Assembly: GCF_900103865.1 (NCBI RefSeq)
Contig: NZ_FNII01000016.1
Location: forward strand, 1-64,000
DNA: 64,000 bases
Direction of reading: 5' to 3'
From: Vreelandella arcis
GTDB taxonomy: Bacteria; Pseudomonadota; Gammaproteobacteria; Pseudomonadales; Halomonadaceae
Part shown: piece after piece, positions 18,371-28,079 of the stretch
Position numbering within the stretch: the first letter of the stretch is position 1
Layout: the number at the start of each line of letters is the position of its first letter
Made by a program: the position numbers and the translations under genes
The notes under the pieces: generated by a model
The model's database searches: none
The model's input: only the letters and a program-made list of their open reading frames with translations
What the model was told of the DNA's origin: nothing

Positions 18371-19034
18371 ATTGTCGCCGGAGGAACTGCGCGGCACTGG
18401 AATGACCTCGCAGCGTACCCGAGACCGCATGGTCAAGCGCCTAATGCATCAAGGGATTTGTGATGCACGGGTGCTCAAGGTCATGGCCAACGAGCCGCGC
18501 CATCTATTTGTCGATGAGGCGCTGGCCCACCGTGCTTATGAAGATACCGCGCTGCCCATCGGGTTTGGCCAAACCTTGTCGCAGCCGCTCATTGTTGCGC
18601 GGATGACCGAACTGGTGTTGCGCGCCGAACCGACCCGCGTGCTGGAACTTGGCACCGGTTCTGGCTATCAAACACTAATTCTGGCTCGGTTGGTCGATGA
18701 GCTTTTTTCCCTTGAGCGGATAGAGGCTTTACATCGGCGTGCTGCCTTCCGGCTCAGCCGCTTGGGAGCGCGGGCTTCGTTGTCGGTTGCCGACGGCGGC
18801 CAAGGGTGGCCGGCTGCCGCGCCGTTTGACGTTATTTTGTTGACCGCCTGCGCGCAAACGTTGCCCGAACCGCTGTTGGAGCAACTGAGCCCAGACGGGG
18901 TGTTGATTGCGCCTTTAGAGGCATCCGACGGTAGCCAATGGCTTACCCAGATAAAACGCGTTGGCAGCGCGTTTGAAAAACGCCGCCTGGAACCGGTGCG
19001 TTTTGTTCCATTATTGCAAGGAGTGGTCGATTGA
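18357..19034 (+). CDS. pcm: Protein-L-isoaspartate O-methyltransferase
   Basis: Repairs isoaspartyl residues in ageing proteins with S-adenosylmethionine. It has the substrate loop [20 protein letters not shown] and the SAM motif [12 protein letters not shown]. The start is uncertain: ATG 18336, 18357 or 18402 are all in frame. I chose 18357 (225 residues) because the sequence [12 protein letters not shown] before 18402 is also seen in related proteins, which argues that translation begins upstream of it. It overlaps surE, and the stop overlaps the TTG start of the DUF368 gene. Confidence 0.93.
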   Translation: MRLPELSPEELRGTGMTSQRTRDRMVKRLMHQGICDARVLKVMANEPRHLFVDEALAHRAYEDTALPIGFGQTLSQPLIVARMTELVLRAEPTRVLELGTGSGYQTLILARLVDELFSLERIEALHRRAAFRLSRLGARASLSVADGGQGWPAAAPFDVILLTACAQTLPEPLLEQLSPDGVLIAPLEASDGSQWLTQIKRVGSAFEKRRLEPVRFVPLLQGVVD

Positions 19035-20002
19035 AGCGTCAGCCTTTTAGATTGTTATTAACCGGTGTCGGGATGGGCGCCGCTGACGCGGTGCCGGGAG
19101 TGTCGGGTGGTACGATTGCGTTTATTAGCGGTATTTATGAAGAACTGATTTTAACCATTAAACAGTTTGGCCCAAGTGCTGTTGGCGCGTGGCGCCGAGG
19201 CGGTTTACGTGGGGTGGGCGAGCATCTTAATTTGGCGTTTTTACTGCCCCTACTCGCCGGCATCATCCTCAGCGTATTTAGCGTGGCCCACCTGGCGCTG
19301 TGGTTGATGGAGGCGCACCCGCTGTTGCTGGATGGTTTTTTCTTTGGCTTGGTCGCCGCATCGGCGTTGGTGGTGGGCGATTCGGGAATGCGCTTTAAGC
19401 TGCGCCACCTTTTTCCGCTGCTCACTGGTTTGTTGCTGGCCCAATGGCTGCCGGGTTTAATGCCGCTGGTGTCAACAATAGGTAATGAATCGCTGGTATT
19501 AGTAGTGGCAGGGAGTATTGCCATCAGCGCGATGCTGTTGCCGGGCGTGTCGGGTAGTTTTTTGCTGCTGACCATGGGACTCTACAGTACGGTTTTAGGG
19601 GCGGTGCGAAACTTTGATATGGCGACAATATTATTGTTTGGCGGCGGTTGTCTCATGGGTCTAGTGGTGTTTTCCCGGGTGTTATCCTGGTTGTTACGCT
19701 ACCACCGTGGTTCCACGTTTCAATTATTATTAGGTTTTATTGTCGGTTCACTCCCCGTACTCTGGCCGTGGCGGGAACTCGTGCGTTATCAATTGGGTGG
19801 TAACGGTGAAATGATTCCGTTGGAACATCGCTATTTATTGCCCAGCGATTATGCGCAACTAACCGGTGAATCCGCGCAGCTGATCGGCGTTATTGCGTTG
19901 ATGGCGTTTGGCGCATTACTCGTTGTACTGTTGCATCGGCGTGCCCTTAAGCGCACGCCCCCCTCGTCTCCCCAGACCGCCTCCGCTGCTGAAAAGGAGT
20001 AG
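19031..20002 (+). CDS. DUF368 membrane protein (PopT-type polyprenyl-phosphate translocase)
   Basis: An integral membrane protein of 323 residues with about eight hydrophobic segments and the two DUF368 repeats GMGAADAVPGVSGGTIAFISG and AISAMLLPGVSGSFLLLTMGLY. DUF368 proteins were reported in 2023 as PopT, which returns undecaprenyl phosphate across the membrane for reuse in cell-wall synthesis and matters at alkaline pH. The start is a TTG at 19031, supported by AAGGAG 7-8 nt upstream and by a 4-base overlap with the pcm stop. It sits between pcm and nlpD, which are direct neighbours in E. coli. Its position beside a cell-wall gene agrees with the proposed role. Confidence 0.88.
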   Translation: MKRQPFRLLLTGVGMGAADAVPGVSGGTIAFISGIYEELILTIKQFGPSAVGAWRRGGLRGVGEHLNLAFLLPLLAGIILSVFSVAHLALWLMEAHPLLLDGFFFGLVAASALVVGDSGMRFKLRHLFPLLTGLLLAQWLPGLMPLVSTIGNESLVLVVAGSIAISAMLLPGVSGSFLLLTMGLYSTVLGAVRNFDMATILLFGGGCLMGLVVFSRVLSWLLRYHRGSTFQLLLGFIVGSLPVLWPWRELVRYQLGGNGEMIPLEHRYLLPSDYAQLTGESAQLIGVIALMAFGALLVVLLHRRALKRTPPSSPQTASAAEKE

Positions 20003-20009
20003 GCTTTGC

Positions 20010-21059
20010 ATGCGTAAGATAGTAATGATGTCCGCACTGGCGTTAGCCGTTGCCGGTTGTGCCAATCAGCAGGGCGGCGGCCCTCAGGTGCGTGATTTAA
20101 GCGCTGCCAGCGATGCGGTGCAGCGCTCTCCCGAATATCAGGTGAAAGAGGGTGATACGCTTTACGGCATCGCTTGGCAGCACAACCTGGATTACCGGGA
20201 CGTTGCGGCGATCAACAATATTGAGCCGCCTTACCGCATCTATCCGGGCCAGACGATTGCCCTGCGTAAAGGGGCAAACCCATCGACGACCAGTGCTGCC
20301 GCGTCGTCTCAAGTCGCCTCCAGCGGTGCGGTTGCGCGTGGCTTAGCACCTGAAGCGTCGTCGTCCAGTGATGACCAACAGATGGACTGGCTGCTGCCCG
20401 ACGAATCCGCCATTGAGCGCAATCAGCGCCTCAGCGCTGAGCGAGAGGCCGCTGCGGCGGCTGAAGACGAGACCGACAACACGGCTCAAGCACCTCGTGA
20501 AGAGGTTGCCAAGGCCGAAACGGTTTCAGAGCCTGAGCCAGCGCCCGTTTCACGGGCTGACACCGAACAAGCTGAGCCAGAGCCAGAACCAGAACCTCAG
20601 GCTGAGTCGTCAACTGTTGCAGCCTCCGAGCAAGACACGTCAGCGGCGGCTCCCAATCGCGAAGAGCGTACCTATACGCCAGCCGAGACCATTAATTGGC
20701 AATGGCCGAGTGATGGCAACGTGGTGGGCGAATATGGCCAAGGCGAAAGCATCACCGCCGGGATTGATATCGCTGGAGAAAAGGGGCAACCTGTTAGAGC
20801 CGCCGGGCCTGGCATTGTGGTGTATGCGGGGAGTGGCGTACGCGGTTACGGCAACCTCATCCTGCTCAAGCACAACGATCAATTCCTTAGCGCCTACGCG
20901 CACAATGACAGCATAAATGTCAGCGAGAACGATGTTGTGGAAGCCGGTGAGGTAATAGCCACGATGGGAGATAGTGACGCGGAAGACGTTAGGTTGCATT
21001 TCGAGGTTCGCCGCGAAGGCCAGCCACAAGATCCCCTGGAGTTTCTGCCGTCACGCTAA
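20010..21059 (+). CDS. nlpD: NlpD-type murein hydrolase activator lipoprotein
   Basis: An outer-membrane lipoprotein of 349 residues. The signal peptide ends in the lipobox LAVAGC. A LysM peptidoglycan-binding domain follows (about 45-90, YQVKEGDTLYGIAWQHN...YRIYPGQTIAL), then a long Ala/Glu/Pro-rich linker (with an acidic Pro-Glu repeat), and a C-terminal M23/LytM domain (about 240-345). The zinc site is degraded: the GIDIAG region lacks the expected His, although RLHFEV is kept. That is typical of NlpD/EnvC, which activate amidases rather than cut peptidoglycan. ATG 20010 follows AAGGAGT with good spacing; upstream in-frame sequence is not signal-like. The gene precedes rpoS as in most gammaproteobacteria. 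Confidence 0.93.
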   Translation: MRKIVMMSALALAVAGCANQQGGGPQVRDLSAASDAVQRSPEYQVKEGDTLYGIAWQHNLDYRDVAAINNIEPPYRIYPGQTIALRKGANPSTTSAAASSQVASSGAVARGLAPEASSSSDDQQMDWLLPDESAIERNQRLSAEREAAAAAEDETDNTAQAPREEVAKAETVSEPEPAPVSRADTEQAEPEPEPEPQAESSTVAASEQDTSAAAPNREERTYTPAETINWQWPSDGNVVGEYGQGESITAGIDIAGEKGQPVRAAGPGIVVYAGSGVRGYGNLILLKHNDQFLSAYAHNDSINVSENDVVEAGEVIATMGDSDAEDVRLHFEVRREGQPQDPLEFLPSR

Positions 21060-21147
21060 TTGTTATCAGCCATTTGAGTCGCGCGTTATATAGACCCTCA
21101 CAATGGGCAGCGACATGGACGCTTTTAATAATAATAACGGGAGTCGC

Positions 21148-21174
21148 ATGAGCGTATCCCAATCTGAGTTTTAA
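21148..21174 (+). CDS. Possible 8-codon leader ORF in front of rpoS
   Basis: A tiny reading frame encoding MSVSQSEF with its own GGGAG (21139-21143) five nucleotides before the ATG. It stops 18 nt before the rpoS ATG at 21193 and lies in the same frame as rpoS. It could be a translated leader that influences rpoS translation, or the remnant of a longer RpoS N-terminus closed by a stop codon. No expression evidence is available from sequence. Confidence 0.4.
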   Translation: MSVSQSEF

Positions 21175-21192
21175 AGGCGGGTAGGCGATTTT

Positions 21193-22179
21193 ATGGGGGT
21201 AAGGCGCATGAGTATGCTGGAAAAAGATCTACAGGAAGTAGACCTCAACGCGGTTGAGGGAGCGCTTGACGACGGTGAGGAGGCGACCGCTGAAGAAGAT
21301 GCCTTCGAGAAAGCGTTAAGCCGCGAGGATCGTCAGCAGCATCAAAGCCTTGATGCCACGCAGATCTACCTCAACGAAATTGGCTTCTCGCCGCTGTTAA
21401 CGCCGGAAGAGGAAGTCTACTACGGGCGGCTGGCGCGCAAAGGAGATCCGCTAGGCCGTTCGCGGATGATTGAGTCTAATTTGCGGCTGGTGGTGAAAAT
21501 TGCCCGCCGCTATTTAAATCGCGGGCTAACCCTGCTCGACTTGATCGAAGAAGGTAATTTGGGGCTGATTCGTGCCGTCGAGAAATTCGACCCCGAGCGT
21601 GGGTTCCGCTTTTCAACCTATGCCACCTGGTGGATTCGGCAAACCATCGAGCGGGCGTTGATGAATCAAACCCGCACGATTCGGCTGCCGATTCACGTGG
21701 TTAAAGAGCTCAATATCTATTTGCGCGCTGCCCGCGAACTGACCCAAAAGCTCGACCATGAAGCGACACCGGAAGAAATTGCCGATCATCTCGATAAACC
21801 CGTGGAAACGGTGAAAAAGATGCTTGGACTGAACGAGCGGGTGTCATCGGTCGATTACCCCATGGGCGGGGAAAGCGATAAGCCGCTGATCGACACGCTG
21901 AGCGATGAAGACGAGCATGGCCCCGAATCGAGCTTGGTGGATGGCGACGTTAAGGAGCACGTGGATCACTGGCTTGACGAACTCAACGAAAAGCAGCGCG
22001 AAGTCGTCGTGCGGCGTTTCGGTTTGCGTGGCCATGAAGCGGCTACCTTGGAAGAAGTGGGTGCTGAGATAGGATTAACCCGCGAGCGTGTTCGCCAAAT
22101 CCAAGTCGAGGCACTCAAAAAGCTGCGTCGATCCTTAGAGAAACAGGGCTTATCACTTTCATCTATTTTCGAAAGTTAG
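21193..22179 (+). CDS. rpoS: RNA polymerase sigma factor RpoS
   Basis: Stationary-phase and general stress sigma factor of 328 residues. Region 1.2 begins at [22 protein letters not shown], region 2 carries [32 protein letters not shown] and [16 protein letters not shown], and region 4 the helix-turn-helix [23 protein letters not shown]. The short, acidic N-terminus differs from E. coli RpoS. ATG 21193 and ATG 21208 (MSMLEKD) are both possible starts; GGGTAAGG precedes the second closely. A promoter inside nlpD is usual in relatives but was not located here. Confidence 0.95.
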   Translation: MGVRRMSMLEKDLQEVDLNAVEGALDDGEEATAEEDAFEKALSREDRQQHQSLDATQIYLNEIGFSPLLTPEEEVYYGRLARKGDPLGRSRMIESNLRLVVKIARRYLNRGLTLLDLIEEGNLGLIRAVEKFDPERGFRFSTYATWWIRQTIERALMNQTRTIRLPIHVVKELNIYLRAARELTQKLDHEATPEEIADHLDKPVETVKKMLGLNERVSSVDYPMGGESDKPLIDTLSDEDEHGPESSLVDGDVKEHVDHWLDELNEKQREVVVRRFGLRGHEAATLEEVGAEIGLTRERVRQIQVEALKKLRRSLEKQGLSLSSIFES

Positions 22180-22210
22180 CGATCTCTGGAAAATCTCTAA
22201 TTGTCGCTGA

Positions 22211-22240
22211 CACCGGGCCATGTGCCCGGTGAATTTATTT
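22211..22240 (+). terminator. Terminator-like hairpin after rpoS
   Basis: Eight-base stem CACCGGGC (22211-22218) and GCCCGGTG (22224-22231) with a 5-nt loop, followed by the A/T-rich AATTTATTT. The U-run is interrupted, so termination may be partial. Confidence 0.6.
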
Positions 22241-22291
22241 AGCGACACGGTTAATAAAACTTCATAGTGAATAAACAAGCGAGACCCTGTC

Positions 22292-23392
22292 ATGCGCCCG
22301 CTGGTGGCCCATATTGATTTAGACGCACTGCGTCACAACTATCAGCTGGCGTGTCAATGCGCGCCACAAAGCCGTTCGGCGGCGGTTATCAAAGCGGATG
22401 GCTACGGCCACGGTGCGCTCGCCTGTGCCCGTGCCTTAGCCGGCGAGACACCGGCGTTTGCCGTGGCCTGCCTGGAAGAGGCGGTGGTGCTGCGGGAAGG
22501 CGGTATCACCACGCCGATTATCCTGCTGGAAGGCATCTTTAGCGCCGATGAGTTGGCACTGGTCGACCATCATCAACTATGGATGGCGGTACATAGTGCC
22601 TGGCAGGTTGAGGCGCTGCTGGCTTTTTCGCCACGCGAGCCGATTCCCGTCTGGGTCAAAGTGGACTCGGGTATGCATCGGCTGGGATTTGCGCCAGAGA
22701 ACGTTAGCGCTGTCTGGCAGCAGCTGAGAGAGGCACCCCAGGCCACGTCGCTGCATTTAATGAGTCACTTTGCGACGGCGGACGCTACCGACAGTCGCTA
22801 CTTTCAGCAGCAGATGGCGTTGCTGCAAATGCTTGCTACGACCCTAAACGCACCGTTGTGCCTGGCCAACTCGCCGGCGACTTTGGCTTGGCCGGTCGCA
22901 CATGGCGCTTGGAATCGGCCGGGCATTATGCTGTATGGCAGTAATCCGTTGGAAAGCGCGACGCCCGTCACCGACCAGCTACGCCCGGTGATGACGCTAC
23001 GCTCCGAAATTATTGCCCTGCGCGATGTCGAAGCGGGCGAACCCGTTGGCTACGGCGGCCGTTGGCAGGCACCGCGCCGCTCGCGCATCGCCGTGGTGGC
23101 TGGGGGCTATGGCGATGGCTATGACCGCCACGCCCAGGACGGCACCCCCGTGCTGGTGAACGGCCAACGCTGCCCGCTGGTGGGCAAGGTCTCCATGGAT
23201 ATGTTCACGGTTGACGTCAGCGAGGTGCCCGACGCGTCGATCGGCAGCGAGGTCGTGTTATGGGGGCGCGCAGCCAATGGGGCGGTGTTGTCGGTCGACG
23301 AGGTGGCCAGTAGCTGCGATACCATCAGCTATACCCTGCTCACAGGGGTGTTGCCCCGCGTACCGCGCCGCTATCATGGCGCTTTTGTATAA
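22292..23392 (+). CDS. alr: Alanine racemase
   Basis: PLP enzyme that interconverts L- and D-alanine for peptidoglycan. The 366-residue protein has the cofactor-binding lysine in AAVIKADGYGHGA near residue 34 and the catalytic tyrosine region GGYGDGYDRHA near 270, plus the conserved FSMDMF-like KVSMDMFTVDVS. Its stop is immediately followed by the start of the lipid A acyltransferase gene (no gap). Confidence 0.95.
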   Translation: MRPLVAHIDLDALRHNYQLACQCAPQSRSAAVIKADGYGHGALACARALAGETPAFAVACLEEAVVLREGGITTPIILLEGIFSADELALVDHHQLWMAVHSAWQVEALLAFSPREPIPVWVKVDSGMHRLGFAPENVSAVWQQLREAPQATSLHLMSHFATADATDSRYFQQQMALLQMLATTLNAPLCLANSPATLAWPVAHGAWNRPGIMLYGSNPLESATPVTDQLRPVMTLRSEIIALRDVEAGEPVGYGGRWQAPRRSRIAVVAGGYGDGYDRHAQDGTPVLVNGQRCPLVGKVSMDMFTVDVSEVPDASIGSEVVLWGRAANGAVLSVDEVASSCDTISYTLLTGVLPRVPRRYHGAFV

Positions 23393-24331
23393 ATGGCGAG
23401 ACGCATGTCGACATCATCACCAGACTCATCCTTTTCACGCTCGTTCGCGCACCCGCGTTTTTGGTTAACTTGGCTGGCGATAGCGGCGATGTACGTCGTG
23501 GCCTGGTTTCCCTGGCGGCTGAATATCGCTATTGGTTCGGGGATCGGGCGTTTGGCATGGCGATTTGCCAAACGCCGTCGGCACATCACCGACGTCAATA
23601 TAGCGCTGTGTTTTCCGGAAAAAAGCGCTGCCGAACAACGCCAATTGGTTAAACAAACCTTTATTGCCAATGGCATTGGGTTGGTGGAAACCGCCGTTGC
23701 GTGGTGCCGAAGCCCCGAGGATTTTCGCCACCGGGTGGCGTGTATCGGTGAAGAAAATCTCGCTAGGGCGCAGGCACAAGGTAAGGGTGTGTTGATCATT
23801 GGCGTGCATTTTTCGCCGCTGGATTTGGGGGGCGCGCTACACTCGCTGTTTTTCACCTCGGACGCCGTGTATCGCCCTCACAATAATCCGCTGTTCGACC
23901 GTTTTATGACCCGGGCTCGTTCGCGGGTTTTTGGCCAAATGATTGATCGCCACGACCTGCGTGGGGTGATTCGGCGACTAAAAGCCGGCCATTCGGTATG
24001 GTACTCGCCCGATCAGGATTTTGGCCGCGATGCCAGCGTGTTCGCGCCGTTTTTCGGTCAGCAGGCGGCGACCGTGCGGCTGACCGCTAAAATCGCGCGG
24101 ATGACCGGAGCGCAAGTGGTGCCGTTGATTTTCTATCGCAACCCGGATGATCGTACTTACACCTACGAATGGTTGCCTGCGCTGGAAAACTATCCAAGCA
24201 ATGATGAGGTCGCCGATGCCACGCGGGTGAATGAATTTATAGAGCAGGCCATCCGCCGGCATCCCGAACAATATTTGTGGCTGCATCGGCGCTTTAAAAC
24301 GCGGCCGGAAGGCGAGCCTGGGTTTTATTAA
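23393..24331 (+). CDS. Lipid A biosynthesis acyltransferase, LpxL/HtrB family
   Basis: Inner-membrane acyltransferase of 312 residues that adds a secondary acyl chain to Kdo2-lipid IVA. It has one N-terminal membrane helix (about 22-42), the catalytic HX4D motif in GVHFSPLDLGG and the family stretch YSPDQDFGRDASVFAPFFGQ. Whether it is LpxL or LpxM is not decidable from the sequence alone. ATG 23393 abuts the alr stop; ATG 23405 is an alternative. A strong bidirectional terminator follows. Confidence 0.9.
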   Translation: MARRMSTSSPDSSFSRSFAHPRFWLTWLAIAAMYVVAWFPWRLNIAIGSGIGRLAWRFAKRRRHITDVNIALCFPEKSAAEQRQLVKQTFIANGIGLVETAVAWCRSPEDFRHRVACIGEENLARAQAQGKGVLIIGVHFSPLDLGGALHSLFFTSDAVYRPHNNPLFDRFMTRARSRVFGQMIDRHDLRGVIRRLKAGHSVWYSPDQDFGRDASVFAPFFGQQAATVRLTAKIARMTGAQVVPLIFYRNPDDRTYTYEWLPALENYPSNDEVADATRVNEFIEQAIRRHPEQYLWLHRRFKTRPEGEPGFY

Positions 24332-24354
24332 CCTTGGCGTATGCTATTTAGGCA

Positions 24355-24385
24355 TAAAAAAGCCGGCAGCGATGCCGGCTTTTTG
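24355..24385. terminator. Bidirectional intrinsic terminator between the acyltransferase and speD
   Basis: Stem AGCCGGCA (24361-24368) and TGCCGGCT (24373-24380) with a GCGA loop. An A-run lies before it and a T-run after it, so it can end transcription from both converging genes. Confidence 0.9.
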
Positions 24386-24400
24386 CGCTTCGCGCGTCGA

Positions 24401-25195
24401 TCAGTCGAGATTACGCGAGTAGAAGATCTCCAGCATCTCTTTGCGCAATCGGCTTTCGATATCGCGCGCCTCTTCAAAGCTGATGTCCTTCTGCGAGGTA
24501 CCAAACAGGTAGTTATCCAGCTCAAAGTTCTTGAGCAGCATCTTGGTGTGGAACATGTTTTCCTGGTACACGTTCACATCAATCATTTGATAGGCGTGCT
24601 TGGTATCTTCGGCCAGGTAATCCTGAATCGAGGTGATATCGTGGTCGATAAACAGTTTTTTGCCGTCCACGTCGCGGGTAAAACCGCGCACCCGGTAGTC
24701 CACCGTGACGATGTCGGAGTCAAAGCTGTGGATCAGATAGTTCAGCACCTTGAGGGGGCTGATGTGGCCGCAGGTCGACACGTCAATGTCTAGGCGAAAG
24801 GTGCTGATGCCGTTATCGGGGTGTGATTCGGGATAGCTATGCACCGTGACATGACTTTTGTCCAAATGCGCGACCACGGTTTCGGGCAGCGGCCCGGGGC
24901 CGGGTTCTATTTGCTCGGGGTCTGTCTCGTCCAACTCGTGCTCGGCAATCAGAACCGTCACGCTGGCACCGTGAGGCTCGTAATCCTGGCGCGAGATATT
25001 CAGCACATGCGCGCCAATGATGTTGGTCACGTCTTTAAGAATCTGCGTCAAACGTTCGGCGTTGTAGAGCTCATCGATATAATCGATATAAGACTCACGC
25101 TGCTCCTCGGTTTTCGCGTAACAAATGTCGTAAATGTTAAAGCTTAGCGAGCTGGTCAGGTTGTTAAACCCGTGGAGTCGGAGATTATCTGACAC
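24401..25195 (-). CDS. speD: S-adenosylmethionine decarboxylase proenzyme
   Basis: Provides decarboxylated SAM for spermidine synthesis. It has 264 residues, the same length as E. coli SpeD. The chain self-cleaves between Lys113 and Ser114 in [17 protein letters not shown], creating the pyruvoyl cofactor on the new Ser N-terminus. The start is a GTG at 25195 with a strong GGGAGG about 8 nt upstream. A structured leader (inverted repeats at 25254-25298) precedes it. No spermidine synthase gene is in the window. Confidence 0.95.
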   Translation of the reverse strand: MSDNLRLHGFNNLTSSLSFNIYDICYAKTEEQRESYIDYIDELYNAERLTQILKDVTNIIGAHVLNISRQDYEPHGASVTVLIAEHELDETDPEQIEPGPGPLPETVVAHLDKSHVTVHSYPESHPDNGISTFRLDIDVSTCGHISPLKVLNYLIHSFDSDIVTVDYRVRGFTRDVDGKKLFIDHDITSIQDYLAEDTKHAYQMIDVNVYQENMFHTKMLLKNFELDNYLFGTSQKDISFEEARDIESRLRKEMLEIFYSRNLD

Positions 25196-25253
25196 GTCCG
25201 AACCTCCCTATGGCAGATGAAAACACCCCGACGCGCCAACGCCGGAACCGATC

Positions 25254-25298
25254 ATGCATCTTGTAAGCGCTGAATTAGGGCTGGCGCTTGATATGCAT
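25254..25298 (-). promoter_or_regulatory. Interrupted hairpin in the speD leader
   Basis: Two nested inverted repeats: ATGCAT (25254-25259) with ATGCAT (25293-25298), and AAGCGC (25265-25270) with GCGCTT (25284-25289), leaving an asymmetric internal loop and a 13-nt apical loop. It lies 59-103 nt upstream of the speD start, in the mRNA leader if the promoter is further upstream. It does not match a SAM riboswitch that I know. Confidence 0.45.
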
Positions 25299-25445
25299 GC
25301 TGAGGAAAACTCAATTAGACACCCGACAATCGCAGGGGCTAAATAAGCCGGCGTATTATGCCCGCCCCTGGCGCGGGATGCATCTGGCTGCGCAAGTTTT
25401 TTTGATCCGCTTGCGGGCCCTTAACGCATCGCCACGCTGTACCGA

Positions 25446-25865
25446 TTAGGCCTCGACAATTTCGAAAGAATGGCGGATTTCAACGCCGCCGTTGGTCAGC
25501 ATGATCGACGCGCTGCAGTACTTCTCCGCTGACAGCTCAACGGCGCGCTGAACCTGCTTTTCTTTAAGGGCGTGGCCGGTAACCACGAAGTGCACATGAA
25601 TGCGGGTGAACACAGACGGCACGCTATCGGCTCGTTCAGCGTCAAGCTCCGCCACGCAGTCGGTGACGTCGGCCCGCGCCTTGTCGAGAATATTCAAAAT
25701 ATCGAAGGCCGTGCAGCTGCCCATCCCCATCAGCAGCATCTCCATCGGACGTGGGCCAGTGTTGCGGCCACCATGATCCGGCGGGCCGTCAATTACCACG
25801 CTGTGGCCGCTGCCCGATTCCGCGACAAACTGGCGTCCATCCGTCCATTTTACCCGTGCTTTCAC
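25446..25865 (-). CDS. OsmC/Ohr-family protein (YhfA-like)
   Basis: A protein of 139 residues in the OsmC superfamily, which reduces organic hydroperoxides using two cysteines. Here Cys51 (MGMGSCTAFDIL) and Cys117 (EKYCSASIML) are the expected pair, and the wording fits the YhfA branch, whose substrate is not established. The start is a GTG at 25865 with GGAG six nt upstream; the longer in-frame reading lacks a ribosome site. It lies 70 nt downstream of the cyclotransferase-like gene on the same strand. Confidence 0.87.
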   Translation of the reverse strand: MKARVKWTDGRQFVAESGSGHSVVIDGPPDHGGRNTGPRPMEMLLMGMGSCTAFDILNILDKARADVTDCVAELDAERADSVPSVFTRIHVHFVVTGHALKEKQVQRAVELSAEKYCSASIMLTNGGVEIRHSFEIVEA

Positions 25866-25935
25866 GTTGCGCTCCTCGTCCAGGCGATCAAGATTTGTTG
25901 CGCAGCATAACATCTCTTGTCCACGTCGCACTGCC

Positions 25936-28009
<2,074 letters not shown>

Positions 28010-28044
28010 GCAAGCTCCTGGCTGGTCGGGCATGATGCGGACTG

Positions 28045-28050
28045 TATAAT
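28045..28050 (+). promoter_or_regulatory. Consensus -10 box upstream of lptD
   Basis: A perfect TATAAT 30 nt before the lptD ATG, in the 70-nt divergent gap with amgK. No good -35 box is visible at 16-18 nt, so this is a candidate sigma-70 promoter that may rely on the -10 box or an activator. Confidence 0.5.
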
Positions 28051-28079
28051 ACCGATTCTCGATGCCAAGGATAACGAAC

